A stretch of 64,000 nucleotides of DNA, from contig JACEVL010000108.1 in NCBI GenBank assembly GCA_020284085.1, forward strand, positions 62,001 to 126,000, written 5' to 3'. The notes below the pieces were generated by a model. The model was not told the origin of the DNA, ran no database searches, and was given only the letters and a program-made list of their open reading frames with translations. This DNA comes from Aporrectodea caliginosa (Eukaryota; Annelida; Clitellata; Crassiclitellata; Lumbricidae). Each line of letters starts with the position of its first letter. The stretch's first letter is position 1. Made by a program: the position numbers and the translations under genes. Below are positions 35,399-47,959 of this stretch, piece by piece.

Positions 35399-36742
35399 AG
35401 CACTCGATACTGTAGCACTTTCCTCGGATTTTCTATTGAGCCACATAGTGCCTATATGCTGGTGAGGGTACGAATTATGGAGAGTGTGATGCTCATTTGG
35501 TCAAGAGAAACCATAAGGTTCTTACATTATTGTAGTTAATTTTTGCAACTATATTTGATGAGTCTGATGACGTGTAAGTCTTAGGTGACAAAGGCTCACA
35601 GTGTAACCTTTTCTCAATTTGCCTACCAAGCTTTTTAATTTAGCATTGTCTCTGTTTTTAAAAGAATGAAGTTAAGTTGGCATTTTGGTTTATGGATATT
35701 GTTGATAAATGTTGGCAAATAATATATGGTGAACTTAAACAACTTGCTGTCGTCTTATCCCCTATCCTTCCCCTACCTTTTTCACCCCTTCCTCATCCCC
35801 TTATCTTACTCAGCGTCTCTCCTGTCTGGCTGGCTGTCTGTCTGTCTGTCGCATAGCGTACGGATAATATACAGACGTCTGTGAACCGGGTCCGTATTCC
35901 TGTTCCTCTCAGAAGGCAGACTCGTTAGGAGTCCGCAGGGCGGCGAAAACCTCTCCCAGGTCAACCGCAAAACAATTTACTTCATTTTCATTCGCGAGGT
36001 GGCCTTTATATACCTTAGAATAGGCCCATTCAATAGGTGAATAGGGGATATAGCTTGTTCTGAGCGCCAGCGGCTTCTATCCCCACTAAACAACCGGACT
36101 CAATCCCCCTCTCCTTCCTTTCCCCCTCCCGGGGCGGGCGTCGCCTCTTTCCCTGATCCCATATTGCCGACGTGAGTTAGCTCAATTCTGATTTGATAAA
36201 TGTGTCTGTAATTCATAGGTTTTGGACTCCATAACACATTAAGTATAATGTGTTTACAAAATCGAGCGACTTAATCGGAAGGCGTCACCAGTTCACACTA
36301 ATTTTCACAAGAAACGTTGGTCTTTCACAAGACTGAGTGAAGACTGAAACTTGTAGAAAGTGTGTTAACAAAATTGAAAAGACACTATATTCCCTCCTGT
36401 TTTTCACTGGACTCGACTTGAAGTCTAATACTTCGCTTATTAATTGGAGTAGGGTATTATGATTTTGTGATTAACTCTTTAAATTCTGACGAGGTTAAGA
36501 TTGAGGACACGGAACAAAATAACTTAGGTCAATAAGCTGGTCTTCCTGACGCAGCGTTTGTTTGGCGCTGAGAAATTTCGAATATTTACATTACAATGCA
36601 TTACATTACACACACCATAGACATTATATGGGACCCGTAGGACCTATACACTATAGGCTATAATATAGGTGACACTTTTGGGAATATGCATGGGTCCTCC
36701 ATTTGATGGCGACGACAAAAATATTGATCAAGATTACAGCAG
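35399..36742. other. 3' flank of REC114 and gene-free stretch
   Basis: A pyrimidine-rich block with (CTGT)n lies at about 35755-35852. At about 36012, read on the minus strand, a TATA-like 'ggtatataaaggcc' precedes a GC-rich leader; this could be another LTR-like promoter, but no repeat ends were found. No gene is supported. Confidence 0.35.
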
Positions 36743-36902
36743 CAGTGGAGGCGCCAGGATTTCAGGTTTGGGGAGCTAAAGCTCCAAGCCCTTCCCTTTT
36801 GTCCCCTCCTCCCTGTGATTTGCAGTGATTTTCCACTTGGGGGGGGCTAAGCCGCAGTTAGGGGGCTAAGCCCCCCCCCCATCCCCTCTGGCGCCGCCAC
36901 TG
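36743..36902. mobile_element. hAT-type MITE, 160 bp
   Basis: Ends CAGTGGAGGCGCCAG and, inverted, CAGTGGCGGCGCCAG. The flanks are TACAGCAG (36735-36742) and TACAGAAG (36903-36910), an 8-bp duplication with one mismatch. The interior contains poly-G and poly-C stretches. Confidence 0.82.
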
Positions 36903-37205
36903 TACAGAAGCACAACACCTGTTAAGTAACAAGAATATTGTGGATGTAGTCTTATCGGGCACAATAGGGCCTACTTCGAATATATATGTATAGAGTCGAT
37001 CTTTATACGTGTCTTCAGAATTAAGAAGCAATGCATGATCGGTTATTGCCTATTGCATGCCCGGACTCCCGCTTAAATTGCAGTGATTCTGGTAGATTAG
37101 ATGTCCTCTGAACCACATAAAATCCCTCGCTATGTTACTATAAGATTACTATGTTATGCTGTGTTTGATAATAATGTATAGACCTATATACACGTAAGCC
37201 TAGGC

Positions 37206-38292
37206 CAGGGCCGGATTTAGGTTGGTGGGGGCCCTGAGGCAAACACTAAGCCAAACAGTATGGAATACTTTTTTATAATTAACTATTAACTAATAACTAA
37301 TGTACTGTAGTCTGTAGGTAAGTTACATCTTTAACTGTACTACAGAGTACAGACAGACTCACTTGAAGTCACTTCACTCACAGAGTCACAGTCACAGTAA
37401 TGACAGTAATCACAGTATGATCAACTTATTGACACTTTTCTTGCTTTGCTATTAGTATCCTTTGATGACCAGAAATCAATCATTGCTGAGGTACATTTTG
37501 CTGGCCACAAACCTATGTCATTGTTACATCCATGATTTAGAGACGTTCTCGTCGCATCAGTATTGACGTCCACGTCGTCACTACCAGCATCCATTACAAT
37601 GTCCACACCTTTTGCTGTCACAGTACCATCACTACAATTTACCTCAGGCACAGGGTCAGACTCAATCTTCGCTAGTAAGGACTCTAAGGATGAAGACGGT
37701 TTATCGTCTGCTTCAGAAGATTCTCCGACAGTTGCCACGCTAGAAGTTCTCGTCAAAAAATCAAAAATGTTTCCAGATTTTTTGGCATCTTCCTGTTGTT
37801 TTAAATGTTTCTCATTTGATAATTTTCTCTTCTTAGCACCACTACCATACTGTCGCGGTGTTTTGTGCCGGTCTCCTGGTCTGCTCATGATGACCACTTA
37901 ATAAATTTCAATAGAAAAATTATTATAAGTGACTTACGGATTTCAGGATAACAATCATAACATCATAATTATTAATTTATTATATTTCTTGTCTGTTTTG
38001 AAATTTATCTTATTTTACAATTTCAACGTGACAATGTCTGCCGTTTTGCCGGAAATCAACATCAGACTCAGTTTATATTTTATAATATATTTATATAGCG
38101 CTTACATTTTTATATCGCGACGCTGACAATTAGTTACAAGTAATATGACTAATATCTACTATTTTTAGTTTTGTAGGTCTATTTACAATATTTATTACAT
38201 TTATTTCTATTTATCTATTTTTTGGTGTTTGGTGGAATTGGTGGGGGCCCTGAGGCAGCTGCCTCATTTGCCCCATAGTAAATCCGGCCCTG
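37206..38292. mobile_element. hAT-family transposon, 1087 bp, palindromic 8-bp target duplication
   Basis: Inverted ends CAGGGCCGGATTTA are flanked by GCCTAGGC at 37198-37205 and 38293-38300. 'ggtgggggccctgaggca' also occurs near both ends (about 37223 and 38239). The minus strand carries an N-terminal transposase piece (37421-37888). The rest of the transposase is deleted, so the copy is non-autonomous. Confidence 0.92.
37421..37888 (-). pseudogene. N-terminal fragment of a TTF-finger hAT transposase
   Basis: 155 codons from ATG at 37888. It starts 'MSRPGDRHKTPRQYGSGAKK', a typical start for TTF-type hAT transposases, with basic 'KKRKLSNEKHLK'. A Ser/Asp-rich linker follows, then 'NDIGLWPAKCTSAMIDFW', the segment that precedes the zinc finger. 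The finger, DDE core and dimerisation domain are missing. No function is expected beyond possible DNA-element debris. Confidence 0.75.
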
Positions 38293-38300
38293 GCCTAGGC

Positions 38301-40480
38301 TACTGCATAACAATTGGGAGGTTTTTTGAAGAGCGCTGGATTAAGTTTCTATAGATACGCAATATAGGCCTACTGTACAGGCGAAGCCCTCTATTGTTTA
38401 GTAGGCCTAATAAAGTCTAGCGTGCCAGTCTTGTCTGGTTTAGCAACGACAGTTGCTTGCTTTATAGTATACCAGTTGTATAAATGAAATGCTTGTGGGC
38501 GTCCTATATAGCCATATTAGCGTCCAAAGTTCGATTTTTTGTCGTTGTACATTCCTTTGTTATTAATAATTATTTTGTCTCCATCATATTGGCAATTTGG
38601 CACACTCCAAACTGTTACATTGAGCAATATGGTGGTCATAGGTTGAAGGGATACGTCCCTGATCAGGTGGATCAGACTGACTTTTGAATATTTCTGCGTT
38701 CCCGCGTTGGGATTGGACCTGTTCACAACCACAAATTGCGCACTGTTACTATCTCTTTTTTCGATCAAGTAGCCTAATAGTCCATATACATGCTATAATA
38801 TTTTTATAATAATAGATGTGTACCTGTTAATGTGTCATAAGCCTATACAGCTACACAATCCTAAATATAAACGTCTTTTGCAATTAAAAGGTCTATTCTG
38901 AAGTCATTTCTAAAAAGCAGGTGGTTGTCGGGTGTTGGCTAAAGTCGAGGCGCGATCCGGATTATCCACAGGCAAGAAACACAGTGACGGTAATTTCACG
39001 CCGACTGCAATCTGTGCATGCATCCGTCGATAATGAAATGGGAAAACGACGACGACGCCGATGACGCCGAGGAGGCACATTGTGAATAGCATTCGGCTGA
39101 AAACAAGAGAAGCTTCTTACGCCAGCGTCATTATCAAAGTATACAGACCGGTGCTCGGTTGAATATGGTTTAGGCGAGGATTGACGCTAAAGGACATGTG
39201 TTCCGTCGGGGTATTAGGACAGCGCACACTGGCTTAGAAAGTAATTGTGAAGAAGCCCTGACAGTTCCCGATGACGACAATGCCTCCATAATACTCATTC
39301 TCGTCAAATCGACGTCGCATATCATTTCGCAACGGCCTCGATATAATAGCTCTCTATGTGCGCTTGCATGAATGCCGTATATGGTATCCCTGTACGGTTG
39401 GCGCTTGCGAAGTGATTAAGGCGACACCTTTCTGAGTAGGCGTACGTCGTAACACAGTTGCGAGCTCAGTGAGGGCTGCAGGTATATACGATCCTGTGTA
39501 TGCTGTGCCCTGTGATCGGGTGATTTGGGGATGTTAACTTCTGCTGCTGCAGCTGCGCGCAAGAGGGCGTCGCCGTGTCTCGATATTCACCGGTGCATGA
39601 GATGAGTTCATGGATGGATGGGTTTCGTCGTGTAATTATCCTCCAAGCTATGAAGTAACATGTCTTATAAGATGCTAATAAGAATAAGTCTGTAACCATG
39701 CATGCACTTTTGTATATCAGATAGACGTAAGAGGAATACGTTTAGCATGTAGATTATGCATGTGAATAGCCTTTGCTGTGCATGAAAAACTATGTTTATG
39801 CGTGCTACACAAAGATTACTTGCCATGGAATATGCCTGTGCGCTCGTATTGATTTAGTTGATGGTTTAAATTTAAACCAGTCCTCTCCCCGCAGTCTCGT
39901 CTTCCCACTGACAGTGTACGGTCAGTGTACTCATTATAGCTGAGTTTACTAGGGGGCGCAGGTGGAGCAGAAGATAGGCCCTATCACGAAACAAATTTAT
40001 GTGCTGCCATGGCGGAGTTTGAACCCCGACTTCTTGGTTGATAGTCCAGGGCGCTCACCGCTGGAGTATCGAACACCCCTTCCTATATCACCAAATTTCA
40101 AATCCTGCATCCACCCCATCCGTAGGCCTTTTACTAGATAACTACCCTACATATTGTTTCTCTTGTTGTGCAGTATAGCACACGTGCTATATGTAGCTAA
40201 CCTATTCAAGCCGCTTTCCGAGTTTGATTTAATTGATTACAATTTCTACGGCATAACCTATATATAGACCAACAACATGTGGAAACTATGTACATAGATA
40301 GATATGTATATATATACATGTTTATGTATATATATTATATATAATGTGTGTGTTTTGCCCTGGTCACACGATACATTCATTGATCTGTGTGATAATATAC
40401 GAGCCTTCTAAGTGTTCTCTAATTTGAGCACATACTGTATTATCGTTGTTATTAGCGACTCTCGCGAGCACATAACGAGC
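38301..40480. other. Gene-free stretch
   Basis: One open minus-strand frame (39092-38910) begins hydrophobic, 'MLFTMCLLGVIGVVVVFPF', after a plausible acceptor, but has no partner exon that I recognise. A tRNA-like relic lies at 40010-40085 (separate entry). Otherwise nothing is supported. Confidence 0.35.
40010..40085 (-). repeat. tRNA-like relic or SINE head
   Basis: On minus: 'tactccagcggtgagcgc' resembles an A box and 'ggggttcaaactcc' a B box. The stems pair poorly, so a functional tRNA is unlikely. Confidence 0.45.
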
Positions 40481-40549
40481 GCTTAATGACAATAAAGGCG
40501 ACTACTTGGCGCATATACATTCCTCAGCGTCCTTACGCACTGCAGGCAA

Positions 40550-41045
40550 GACGGACGAACGAACGGACGCACAGACCGACGAACGGACGGACAGACGGAC
40601 GGACAGACGGACGGACGGACGGACGGACGGACAGACGATCGGAAGGACGGACGGACGGACGGACGGACAGACAGAAGGAAAGACGGACGAACGAACAGAC
40701 AGACGGACAGACGAACGGACGGACAGACGGACGAACGGACGACGGACAGATGGACGGACAGAAAAATGAAGGAACTGATTATGAACTGACGGACGGACGA
40801 ACGGAGACGACGGAAGATCAGACAGACAGGCAGAAGGAACGAACGGACGGACAGACGGACTGACAGACGGACGGACGGACGGACGGATGGACGGACGGAC
40901 GGACGGACGGAAGGACGGACGGACTGACGGACGGACGGACGGAAGGACGGACGGACAGAGACGGACGGACGGACGGACGGACAGACGGACGGACGGACGG
41001 ACGGATGGACTGACGAATGGACGGATGGACGGACGGACGGAGGGA
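40550..41045. repeat. (GGAC)n/(GGACAGAC)n satellite-like array
   Basis: About 500 bp of imperfect GGAC/AGAC/GAAC tetranucleotides. All minus-strand 'PSVRPSVR'-type frames are artefacts of it. Confidence 0.93.
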
Positions 41046-41227
41046 GTATGCGGCGGCCAACATAAACGTCTCGCAGGGGGGGCTGTGTATGCGTATAGCG
41101 AGAGAGGCTTCCCATCTTCAGTTTGCTTGTTCTCCGAGTTGACTTCGAGACAAGAGATTGTGACGAATCTGATTTTCTCTGAGAGGAAGCCAATGTTGTT
41201 AATTATTTGTTTAAGGGGCACCTGGGC

Positions 41228-41228
<1 letters not shown>

Positions 41229-41264
<36 letters not shown>

Positions 41265-41302
41265 TCTCTGTCTCTCTGTCTCTGTCTGTCTCTCTCTCGC
41301 TG
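41229..41302. repeat. (CTGT)n/(CTCT)n simple repeat
   Basis: Short CTGT run passing into an imperfect CT tract. Confidence 0.85.
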
Positions 41303-41620
41303 TCGGTCCTTGTAAGTCCGTAGATGTATAGATTGCTAGGACTGCAGCGGCTGAGGAGGGGAGCGGAAGCTGAAGCAATGCATCAATAATTGTAACCGAT
41401 TCCCACCATGAATGCGCGAATAAACGACTTCGTTTCAAATGGCGAACACCGGCGCGAAGCCGTGCATATGCAATCGTCCGAATACGACAGTAATTATATT
41501 GTTTTAATCAATTATTTGTGCTGAAACCTATACCTAATTTATTCGTGTTGATCCTCAGGTGCAATAATAATAAGACAAGTTATAAGAAAGACGAAGAAAA
41601 GAGGCATAATACAAAACAGT

Positions 41621-41960
<340 letters not shown>

Positions 41961-42073
41961 TTATATTATTTTTCCCCGAGGTATTATGATCCCTCAGGAT
42001 TGCAAAAATTAAGGGGCATGTTGTTCTGGAATGGCTAGACTTCACAGATGGTTTGGTTTGTGAGAAAAGTGCA

Positions 42074-42567
42074 TTCTTCTTCTTCTTCTTCTTCTTCTTC
42101 TTCTTCTTCTTCTTCTTCTTCTTCTTCTTCTTCTTCTTCTTCTTCTTCTTCTTCTTCTTCTTCTTCTTCTTCTTCTTCTTCTTCTTCTTCTTCTTCTTCT
42201 TCTTCTTCTTCTTCTTCTTCTTCTTCTTCTTCTTCTTCTTCTTCTTCTTCTTCTTCTTCTTCTTCTTCTTCTTCTTCTTCTTCTTCTTCTTCTTCTTCTT
42301 CTTCTTCTTCTTCTTCTTCTTCTTCTTCTTCTTCTTCTTCTTCTTCTTCTTCTTCTTCTTCTTCTTCTTCTTCTTCTTCTTCTTCTTCTTCTTCTTCTTC
42401 TTCTTCTTCTTCTTCTTCTTCTTCTTCTTCTTCTTCTTCTTCTTCTTCTTCTTCTTCTTCTTCTTCTTCTTCTTCTTCTTCTTCTTCTTCTTCTTCTTCT
42501 TCTTCTTCTTCTTCTTCTTCTTCTTCTTCTTCTTCTTCGTCTTCTTCTTCTTCTTCTTCTTCTTCTT

Positions 42568-42596
<29 letters not shown>
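42074..42596. repeat. (TTC)n microsatellite, about 520 bp
   Basis: About 174 TTC triplets with a single visible interruption (TCG near 42538). A GAA/TTC tract of this length can form triplex (H-) DNA. Poly-Ser, poly-Phe and poly-Lys frames are artefacts. Confidence 0.97.
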
Positions 42597-42598
<2 letters not shown>

Positions 42599-42659
42599 TT
42601 TTTTTTAAATGTCGAGCGTGGGTTTGATAAATGTGCCACTAATGCTACGGCGTTGAAGC

Positions 42660-42967
42660 GTTATTATTATTATTATTATTATTATTTTTTATTTTTTATT
42701 GTTATTAATATTATTCATGAAATACAAAAGGCGCCGTTATAATTAATTAACACTCACGAAGATGAAACTATACGGAATTTGGCACCCTCACTTTCTAGAT
42801 CAAACACGCATTTACATACATACATACATACAAACTGTGCATACATGCATACATACACGAGTGCATCCAAGCTTACATGCATACATACATACATACATAC
42901 ATACATACATACATACATACATACATACATACATACATACATTATACATACATACATACATACATAG
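42660..42967. repeat. (TTA)n and (CATA)n microsatellites
   Basis: A short TTA run lies at 42661-42687. A CATA run occupies about 42880-42967, with a smaller CATA run near 42815-42860. Confidence 0.92.
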
Positions 42968-44435
42968 GCCTACATAATTATAGTTTGACGTTCATTGACT
43001 GCTGCGCAGAACCTATGAATTCGTTTCGTTTCGTTTTCTACAAGAGGTCTCTGCAGCAAACGAAACAATTGATTAATTATTGTGAACATGCACAACGATT
43101 CTGCGTTTCCTTGAACTTTCAGTCAGTGTTGTGCGAGTAAGCTCCTATAATAGTTAATACGCTGTCCAGAATAATTATTCAACTATATGCAAAGAGAAAC
43201 TGCATGCTTTCCAATGAGAATCCAATTCGCCTTTCTTTGTGTTAAAGGGTATACGTGTTATGTAATGTGGGCCACTGCGTACATTCAGAGAAGCAGCTGC
43301 GCTCATCGACTGGCTGCAAAAGCGCTGAAGAAGACGGCATGGCTCTCAGCACCTGCCTCCGCGTCCAATGTGTCAATCATCGGAATTGATTGGCAGAGGC
43401 TCTGTCCACTTGCCAACCTCAACATCTCTATCTGACTTCGTCGTGCGGTGGCGCTGCACTGCCTACAGATGGCACCACGCTAAGTCCAGCTGACCGCTTA
43501 CCTGACTTGGCGCTATATAATGTCAAATGGCGGCAAGTGCACCGTCAGTTTTCTTTATATTGAGTTGCGTCACATGTATAGGCAGTCTCGTGTTAACGTT
43601 TCTCTGTTCTTATACTTATCAAACATAATAGGTCTGATTTATTGTGAACGAACAAGAGTTGGTCTAACTTAATTACCAGCAGTTGACAAGGTATACATTG
43701 GTTAGAGCGGGGTAGGCTTATTTCAGAGATTTAAACATCGGGCCAGCACGGTTCTTGCACGGGAAACTTAAATGGCGTGGCGCCCATTCACATGGGCAGC
43801 GGTGGTAAAGGATCTCACCCGAGCAATTCATTGAAAAAATGAGAAGGGTGGAGGTAAAAAGGTCGCCACATAGAACCGTTTAATACCTAAATTTACATCA
43901 AAAAGAGAGCGATAGCGTAAACTTGCTCATCTAGCTATAGCTAGTTACTTTTCTAGTAGTCTACACCAGCGCACTTCCGCTAAGAGTTGATAATGTTGTT
44001 AGTTGGCTAATAAGGACAATGCAGCTTAGAAGTCTGTTTCAAAGCTGTATACGATAAGTCCACAAATGTCAATCATGTAAGTACCTTCGATGAAGTGATG
44101 GCTCCAATGGAATGTTTAGAAATAAACTTGGTGCCTGAAAAGCCATTCCACCGACTCAAAAACTTTGTGCCTTGGTCTGTGGTTTATATTGTGTCATTTG
44201 AGCTCACGACAACGTGAAATAGTATACCGTAATGTAGCGTAACGTTCATTTATGACAGACCCTGATCAACATTCGTGGTGCTCAGATAGAGAGGGCTGTT
44301 GGAACGCATGCAAAGAAAGGATCGAACCGATTGTGTTTCATTTAGGCCTATTGACTTACCTGTGATGATTTCTCTTTAGTTATTTATCTGTTTTGAACAG
44401 AGCCTGTATATACCTGTAATTCACCTGCACGAACT
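42968..44435. other. Upstream region of the Sox gene
   Basis: No exon was recognised. 43770-43800 ('ttaaatggcgtggcgcccat') also occurs in similar form at 9590-9620, so a small interspersed repeat is present. No promoter element could be assigned with confidence. Confidence 0.35.
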
Positions 44436-45392
44436 ATGACCTCGATAGCAAAGAAGGATTCCTCTGGACCGTCATCTGTAACAGGGTCATCATCTGGTAT
44501 CATCGTTTACCAGAAGGCCCCTGCTTGCACTGGAGTGGGTGCAGTTCACGTGAAGCGTCCCATGAACGCCTTCATGGTTTGGTCTCGGCAGCGCAGACGC
44601 AAAATGGCGCAGGACTTCCCGAAGATGCACAACTCTGAGATCAGCCGGAGACTGGGCGCCGAATGGAAGCAGCTGTCGGACGCAGATAAGCATCCGTTCA
44701 TCGACGAAGCGAAGAGACTCCGGGTCCTGCATCTGCTCGAACATCCAGACTACAAGTACCGTCCAAGACGCAAGATAAAGACGACGTCAGCGTCGACGCT
44801 CCATCTTCCACCAAATCCTCATCCGTATCCTTCGATCGACCTCTTTCCATCGACCAACCTCTTCCCATTCCATCGACACAATTCATCTCATGCTTCTCAG
44901 CTGCATAGCATGGTGGACCTTCTGCCACCTTCATCGTCCTCTACGTTGTCCTCTGCATCTGCCTCTTTCAACAAAATAGACTACCTGCTTCGTACTCCTC
45001 CTCCTCCCCTTCATCCTCCTCCTCCTCAACCTCCGCGACTTCCGGTTCTTCATCCTTTTCCTTTCCACATGTCGGAATCGAACCCTAGTCCATCCACCTT
45101 CATCACTCCTCTCCTACTCCGGCGCCATTTTGCTGAGTCAGAGAGCGCACAGCCAAACACCGAGAGCCTAGCAGCAGCAGCAGCAGCGGAGACAGGTCTG
45201 TCGAGGTCGTTTCCACTCGGTCTCCACGACCAATTGATGTTTCGCTACTTACATGACCTCACTTCCATCAGCAGTTATTTCCGTCGACGGGCGCTATATC
45301 ATCACGGTCTTCTGCCACCATCCCTCCCTCTGTCGACTCATTCGACCGTTAAAGACGTTGAGACGACGACGACGTCAGACGCGCTTCAGTAG
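44436..45392 (+). CDS. SoxB-type HMG-box transcription factor, intronless
   Basis: Nuclear DNA-binding factor of 318 residues, single exon. The HMG box (about 39-114) contains the Sox signature '[10 protein letters not shown]', '[19 protein letters not shown]' and 'EAKRLR', and ends '[11 protein letters not shown]'. The last motif is typical of group B (Sox1/2/3 and Sox14/21). The box is divergent for group B: '[13 protein letters not shown]' where 'SRGQRRKMAQENP' is usual, and 'RVLHLLEHP' where 'RALHMKEHP' is usual. After the box the sequence is Ser/Pro/His-rich with a Pro run (about 189-203) and an Ala run (about 246-252). I see no recognisable group-B tail. It could be a lineage-specific SoxB duplicate or a retroposed copy; the frame is intact. 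The ATG at 44436 is the first in frame. Confidence 0.92.
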   Translation: MTSIAKKDSSGPSSVTGSSSGIIVYQKAPACTGVGAVHVKRPMNAFMVWSRQRRRKMAQDFPKMHNSEISRRLGAEWKQLSDADKHPFIDEAKRLRVLHLLEHPDYKYRPRRKIKTTSASTLHLPPNPHPYPSIDLFPSTNLFPFHRHNSSHASQLHSMVDLLPPSSSSTLSSASASFNKIDYLLRTPPPPLHPPPPQPPRLPVLHPFPFHMSESNPSPSTFITPLLLRRHFAESESAQPNTESLAAAAAAETGLSRSFPLGLHDQLMFRYLHDLTSISSYFRRRALYHHGLLPPSLPLSTHSTVKDVETTTTSDALQ

Positions 45393-47187
45393 TCAAGACC
45401 AACCAAGAACGGTTTCTTTTACACTAGGACAACATTAATTAGGCATTTAATTCTAATTATTATTGTCATACTTGCTACGAAAGCGAAATATTATTCAAAC
45501 AGTAGGCCTAAGCCTATATCTTTCAGGAGGCCTATTTCTTTGTATAATGAAACTCAATTATAATAGAGCCTTCATTAGATCTACTACGGCACCGATTATA
45601 GACCTATAGACCTTAGACCTATAAGCAGTAATCAGTATGATTCCATCATTATGGGCAGTCATATGTTACATTTGTTTGATCTTCAATAGTTGCCAAGCCA
45701 TAACCTAAGCCTATATCTGGCGATTCTATGAGTAATAGGCCTACTCGAAATTCGCCATTCGGATAAACATTAAAATGCTTGAAACACGGTTCATATCGTC
45801 GATTATTGTCGCCAAAAGACATTTAGCCTACTAAAGCATTATAGGGCTAAATGACATTTTTACACACTAGTCTCAGACCAAAATGTGAAATGTTATAACA
45901 CAGAGAAACACGTAGGCCTAACAATATCGAATATTTATATTGGCAGTCCAGAGCATGTGTTAAGGAAAATTTCTCACTGCCCAATGTACATGGCGAGCGT
46001 GGGAATGCGAGTCTATTGGCCTATTGGGTATATGGGGGCTATGCCCTCACTGGGGTCAACGGGCTTAAAGAGAACTTCTACACGTATTTTGTGGTGTGTT
46101 GCACCTTGTTTCACAACAATGCAGAATGCAAGGTATACGTACTAAGTAGAATAGTACTATAGTAGATAACAGAGATGTTGCAAGTACTTAGGTTGCAAGT
46201 ACAAGTACTGAGGTCTCAAGTACAAGTACTCCTGCCCGGTCTCCCCTAAGTTGATTAAGCTAGATATTTTATTACCTAATACACCATGAATGCAATTAAC
46301 GACTATAGGCTAAGTATAGCCTACAGTTTCACAAAATGATGTAGGTCCTATCTGGGACTATTATTACTGAAATAATAATCCCAGGTCCTATACAGCGAAA
46401 CGCTCTGTTAAATATCTAGTCCAGCAGAAGTAGTAGGAGCAGTAAAGTTGCAGGGTAGGCCTATACGGAATCTAGAACGAAAGACTTTACTGCGTCTTAA
46501 ATATCAGCTATAGATTAAAATATGACTGATGACCTGCAGCAATTCTAAAAGCATACAATTATGTGAGAAGACTTGGATGTACGCCTTGGATATGCACTTA
46601 TGCAGTGCATATAATATTATTAGAAGGAACTTCTGGTTTCTCCACATCAGAATACCTAGCCTACAATAATTGCTAAATGAAACTGTTAGGCCTACTATAA
46701 CTATTCATCCATCTGCACAAAACCAGTCGTATACTGGGTTTCAGGAAAACGAGCAAAAACTGATCAAGGTCAATTTTTTCAATTGTTATAATTATTATTA
46801 CAGATAATAATTTTTTTATAATATATTTGATAAAACAGTTTGAGAAAAAGTAACAGTGAAGGGTAGCCTATTATTTGGATGATTTCGTACAAGCTATGAT
46901 TTCAAATATTTTCGTAGGCCTACTTAGGTGCATTTTTTTTGTCGGATTATAGTTTCCATACATCAAGTAGTTTTTTTATCCATAAATTCAGTTAGGATTG
47001 AGATAGAATTATAATTTTTTGGTGTCGTTGTAAAGAAGATGTTTTTCTCTTTTGAACGGTCTTTTATACTCCAAAAGTAAAAAATTCGACTTACGACTGG
47101 TTTTGTGAAGATGGGTCAAATTATTGAATGTCTCCCACCACTTCTATAACATCTTTCCTTTATCTCAAGTTACAATTTTATTGTTTC
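45393..47187. other. Gene-free stretch downstream of Sox
   Basis: AT-rich DNA with several TAGGCCTA words. 'caagtacaagtact' repeats lie at about 46180-46230. An open frame at 45885-46145 has no recognised motif. Confidence 0.4.
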
Positions 47188-47444
47188 CAGTGCTTTTTTC
47201 AGCCGGAACGGTCCGGAACGGCGTTCCGGTACCTTTTTCAGCCATTAAAAAATAATTTAGTTAATTTAAACTTTTTAATAAAAAATTATATAAAATTATT
47301 AAGACACTTTAATTTAATGTAAGTGCTTTCAGTGTTTATTGATACTTATTATATATGAAACAGAAATATTAACATAAAATATGCCCCTATGATTGTTCTG
47401 AATTTGTTGAGTTCCGGAACCTTTTTTTCTAGAAAAAAGCACTG
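47188..47444. mobile_element. hAT-type MITE, 257 bp, 8-bp target duplication
   Basis: Inverted ends CAGTGCTTTTTTC are flanked by ATTGTTTC at 47180-47187 and 47445-47452. Subterminal 'ggttccggaact'-like palindromes occur at both sides. No coding sequence. Confidence 0.9.
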
Positions 47445-47529
47445 ATTGTTTCCATCTGTAAATATGTGGAATCATAATTCTGCACTGGTCAGCAACTAAG
47501 TCGTCAGGTGGAGAAATCGATGGTTATCG

Positions 47530-47765
47530 TAATCGCAATCGTAATATCGAGATTTCTAGAGTAGAGCGCCCACAAAAGCGAAGTCGCGGGAACCAGCTTA
47601 TTCACAGGCGCTCAATTGATCAAAGCAAAATCGATGGGCAGAGATCAAGATCCGGATAGTCAAGCAGGCAGACAGTCAGACGGCTAAGGTGGATGATGTT
47701 TAGAGTTCAAACGGCGATGGAGGTGAGAAGAAGAACAGGAATCGGGATAGGATTTGCTAGAACAA
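47530..47765 (-). mobile_element. LINE 3' end, TTACGA-tail family
   Basis: Closely matches the 3' end of the LINE at 55621: 'cccacaaaagcgaagtcgcg', 'accagcttattcacaggcgc', 'gcagacagtcagacggctaa' and 'aatcgggataggatttg' occur in the same order. 5'-truncated. Confidence 0.85.
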
Positions 47766-47959
47766 ATTCTTTCTTTGTTTCAAGCAATTCATCACGCACA
47801 ACATCCAAATGATTTTGACAAAGAAGCTTTCCATCTAGGCCCCTACAAGGGATATGAACTTACAAAATATACTGTCAGGAAGTAGGTTCTTCACATAACA
47901 GTAGGACATTTCACATAATTATAGGCTATAGCCTTAAACTAGTTTAAACCGGTCTTTTG

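Noticed and set aside
38910..39092. Minus-strand frame with a hydrophobic start, possibly a signal-peptide exon
   Set aside because: A plausible acceptor exists, but there is no donor or partner exon I could match and no family resemblance.
40010..40085. Candidate tRNA gene
   Set aside because: Box motifs present, but stems do not pair; treated as a relic.
40483..41315. Long open frames of 'PSVRPSVR' and 'DGRTDGRT' type
   Set aside because: Translations of the GGAC tetranucleotide array in several frames and both strands; no start context, domain or splice support.
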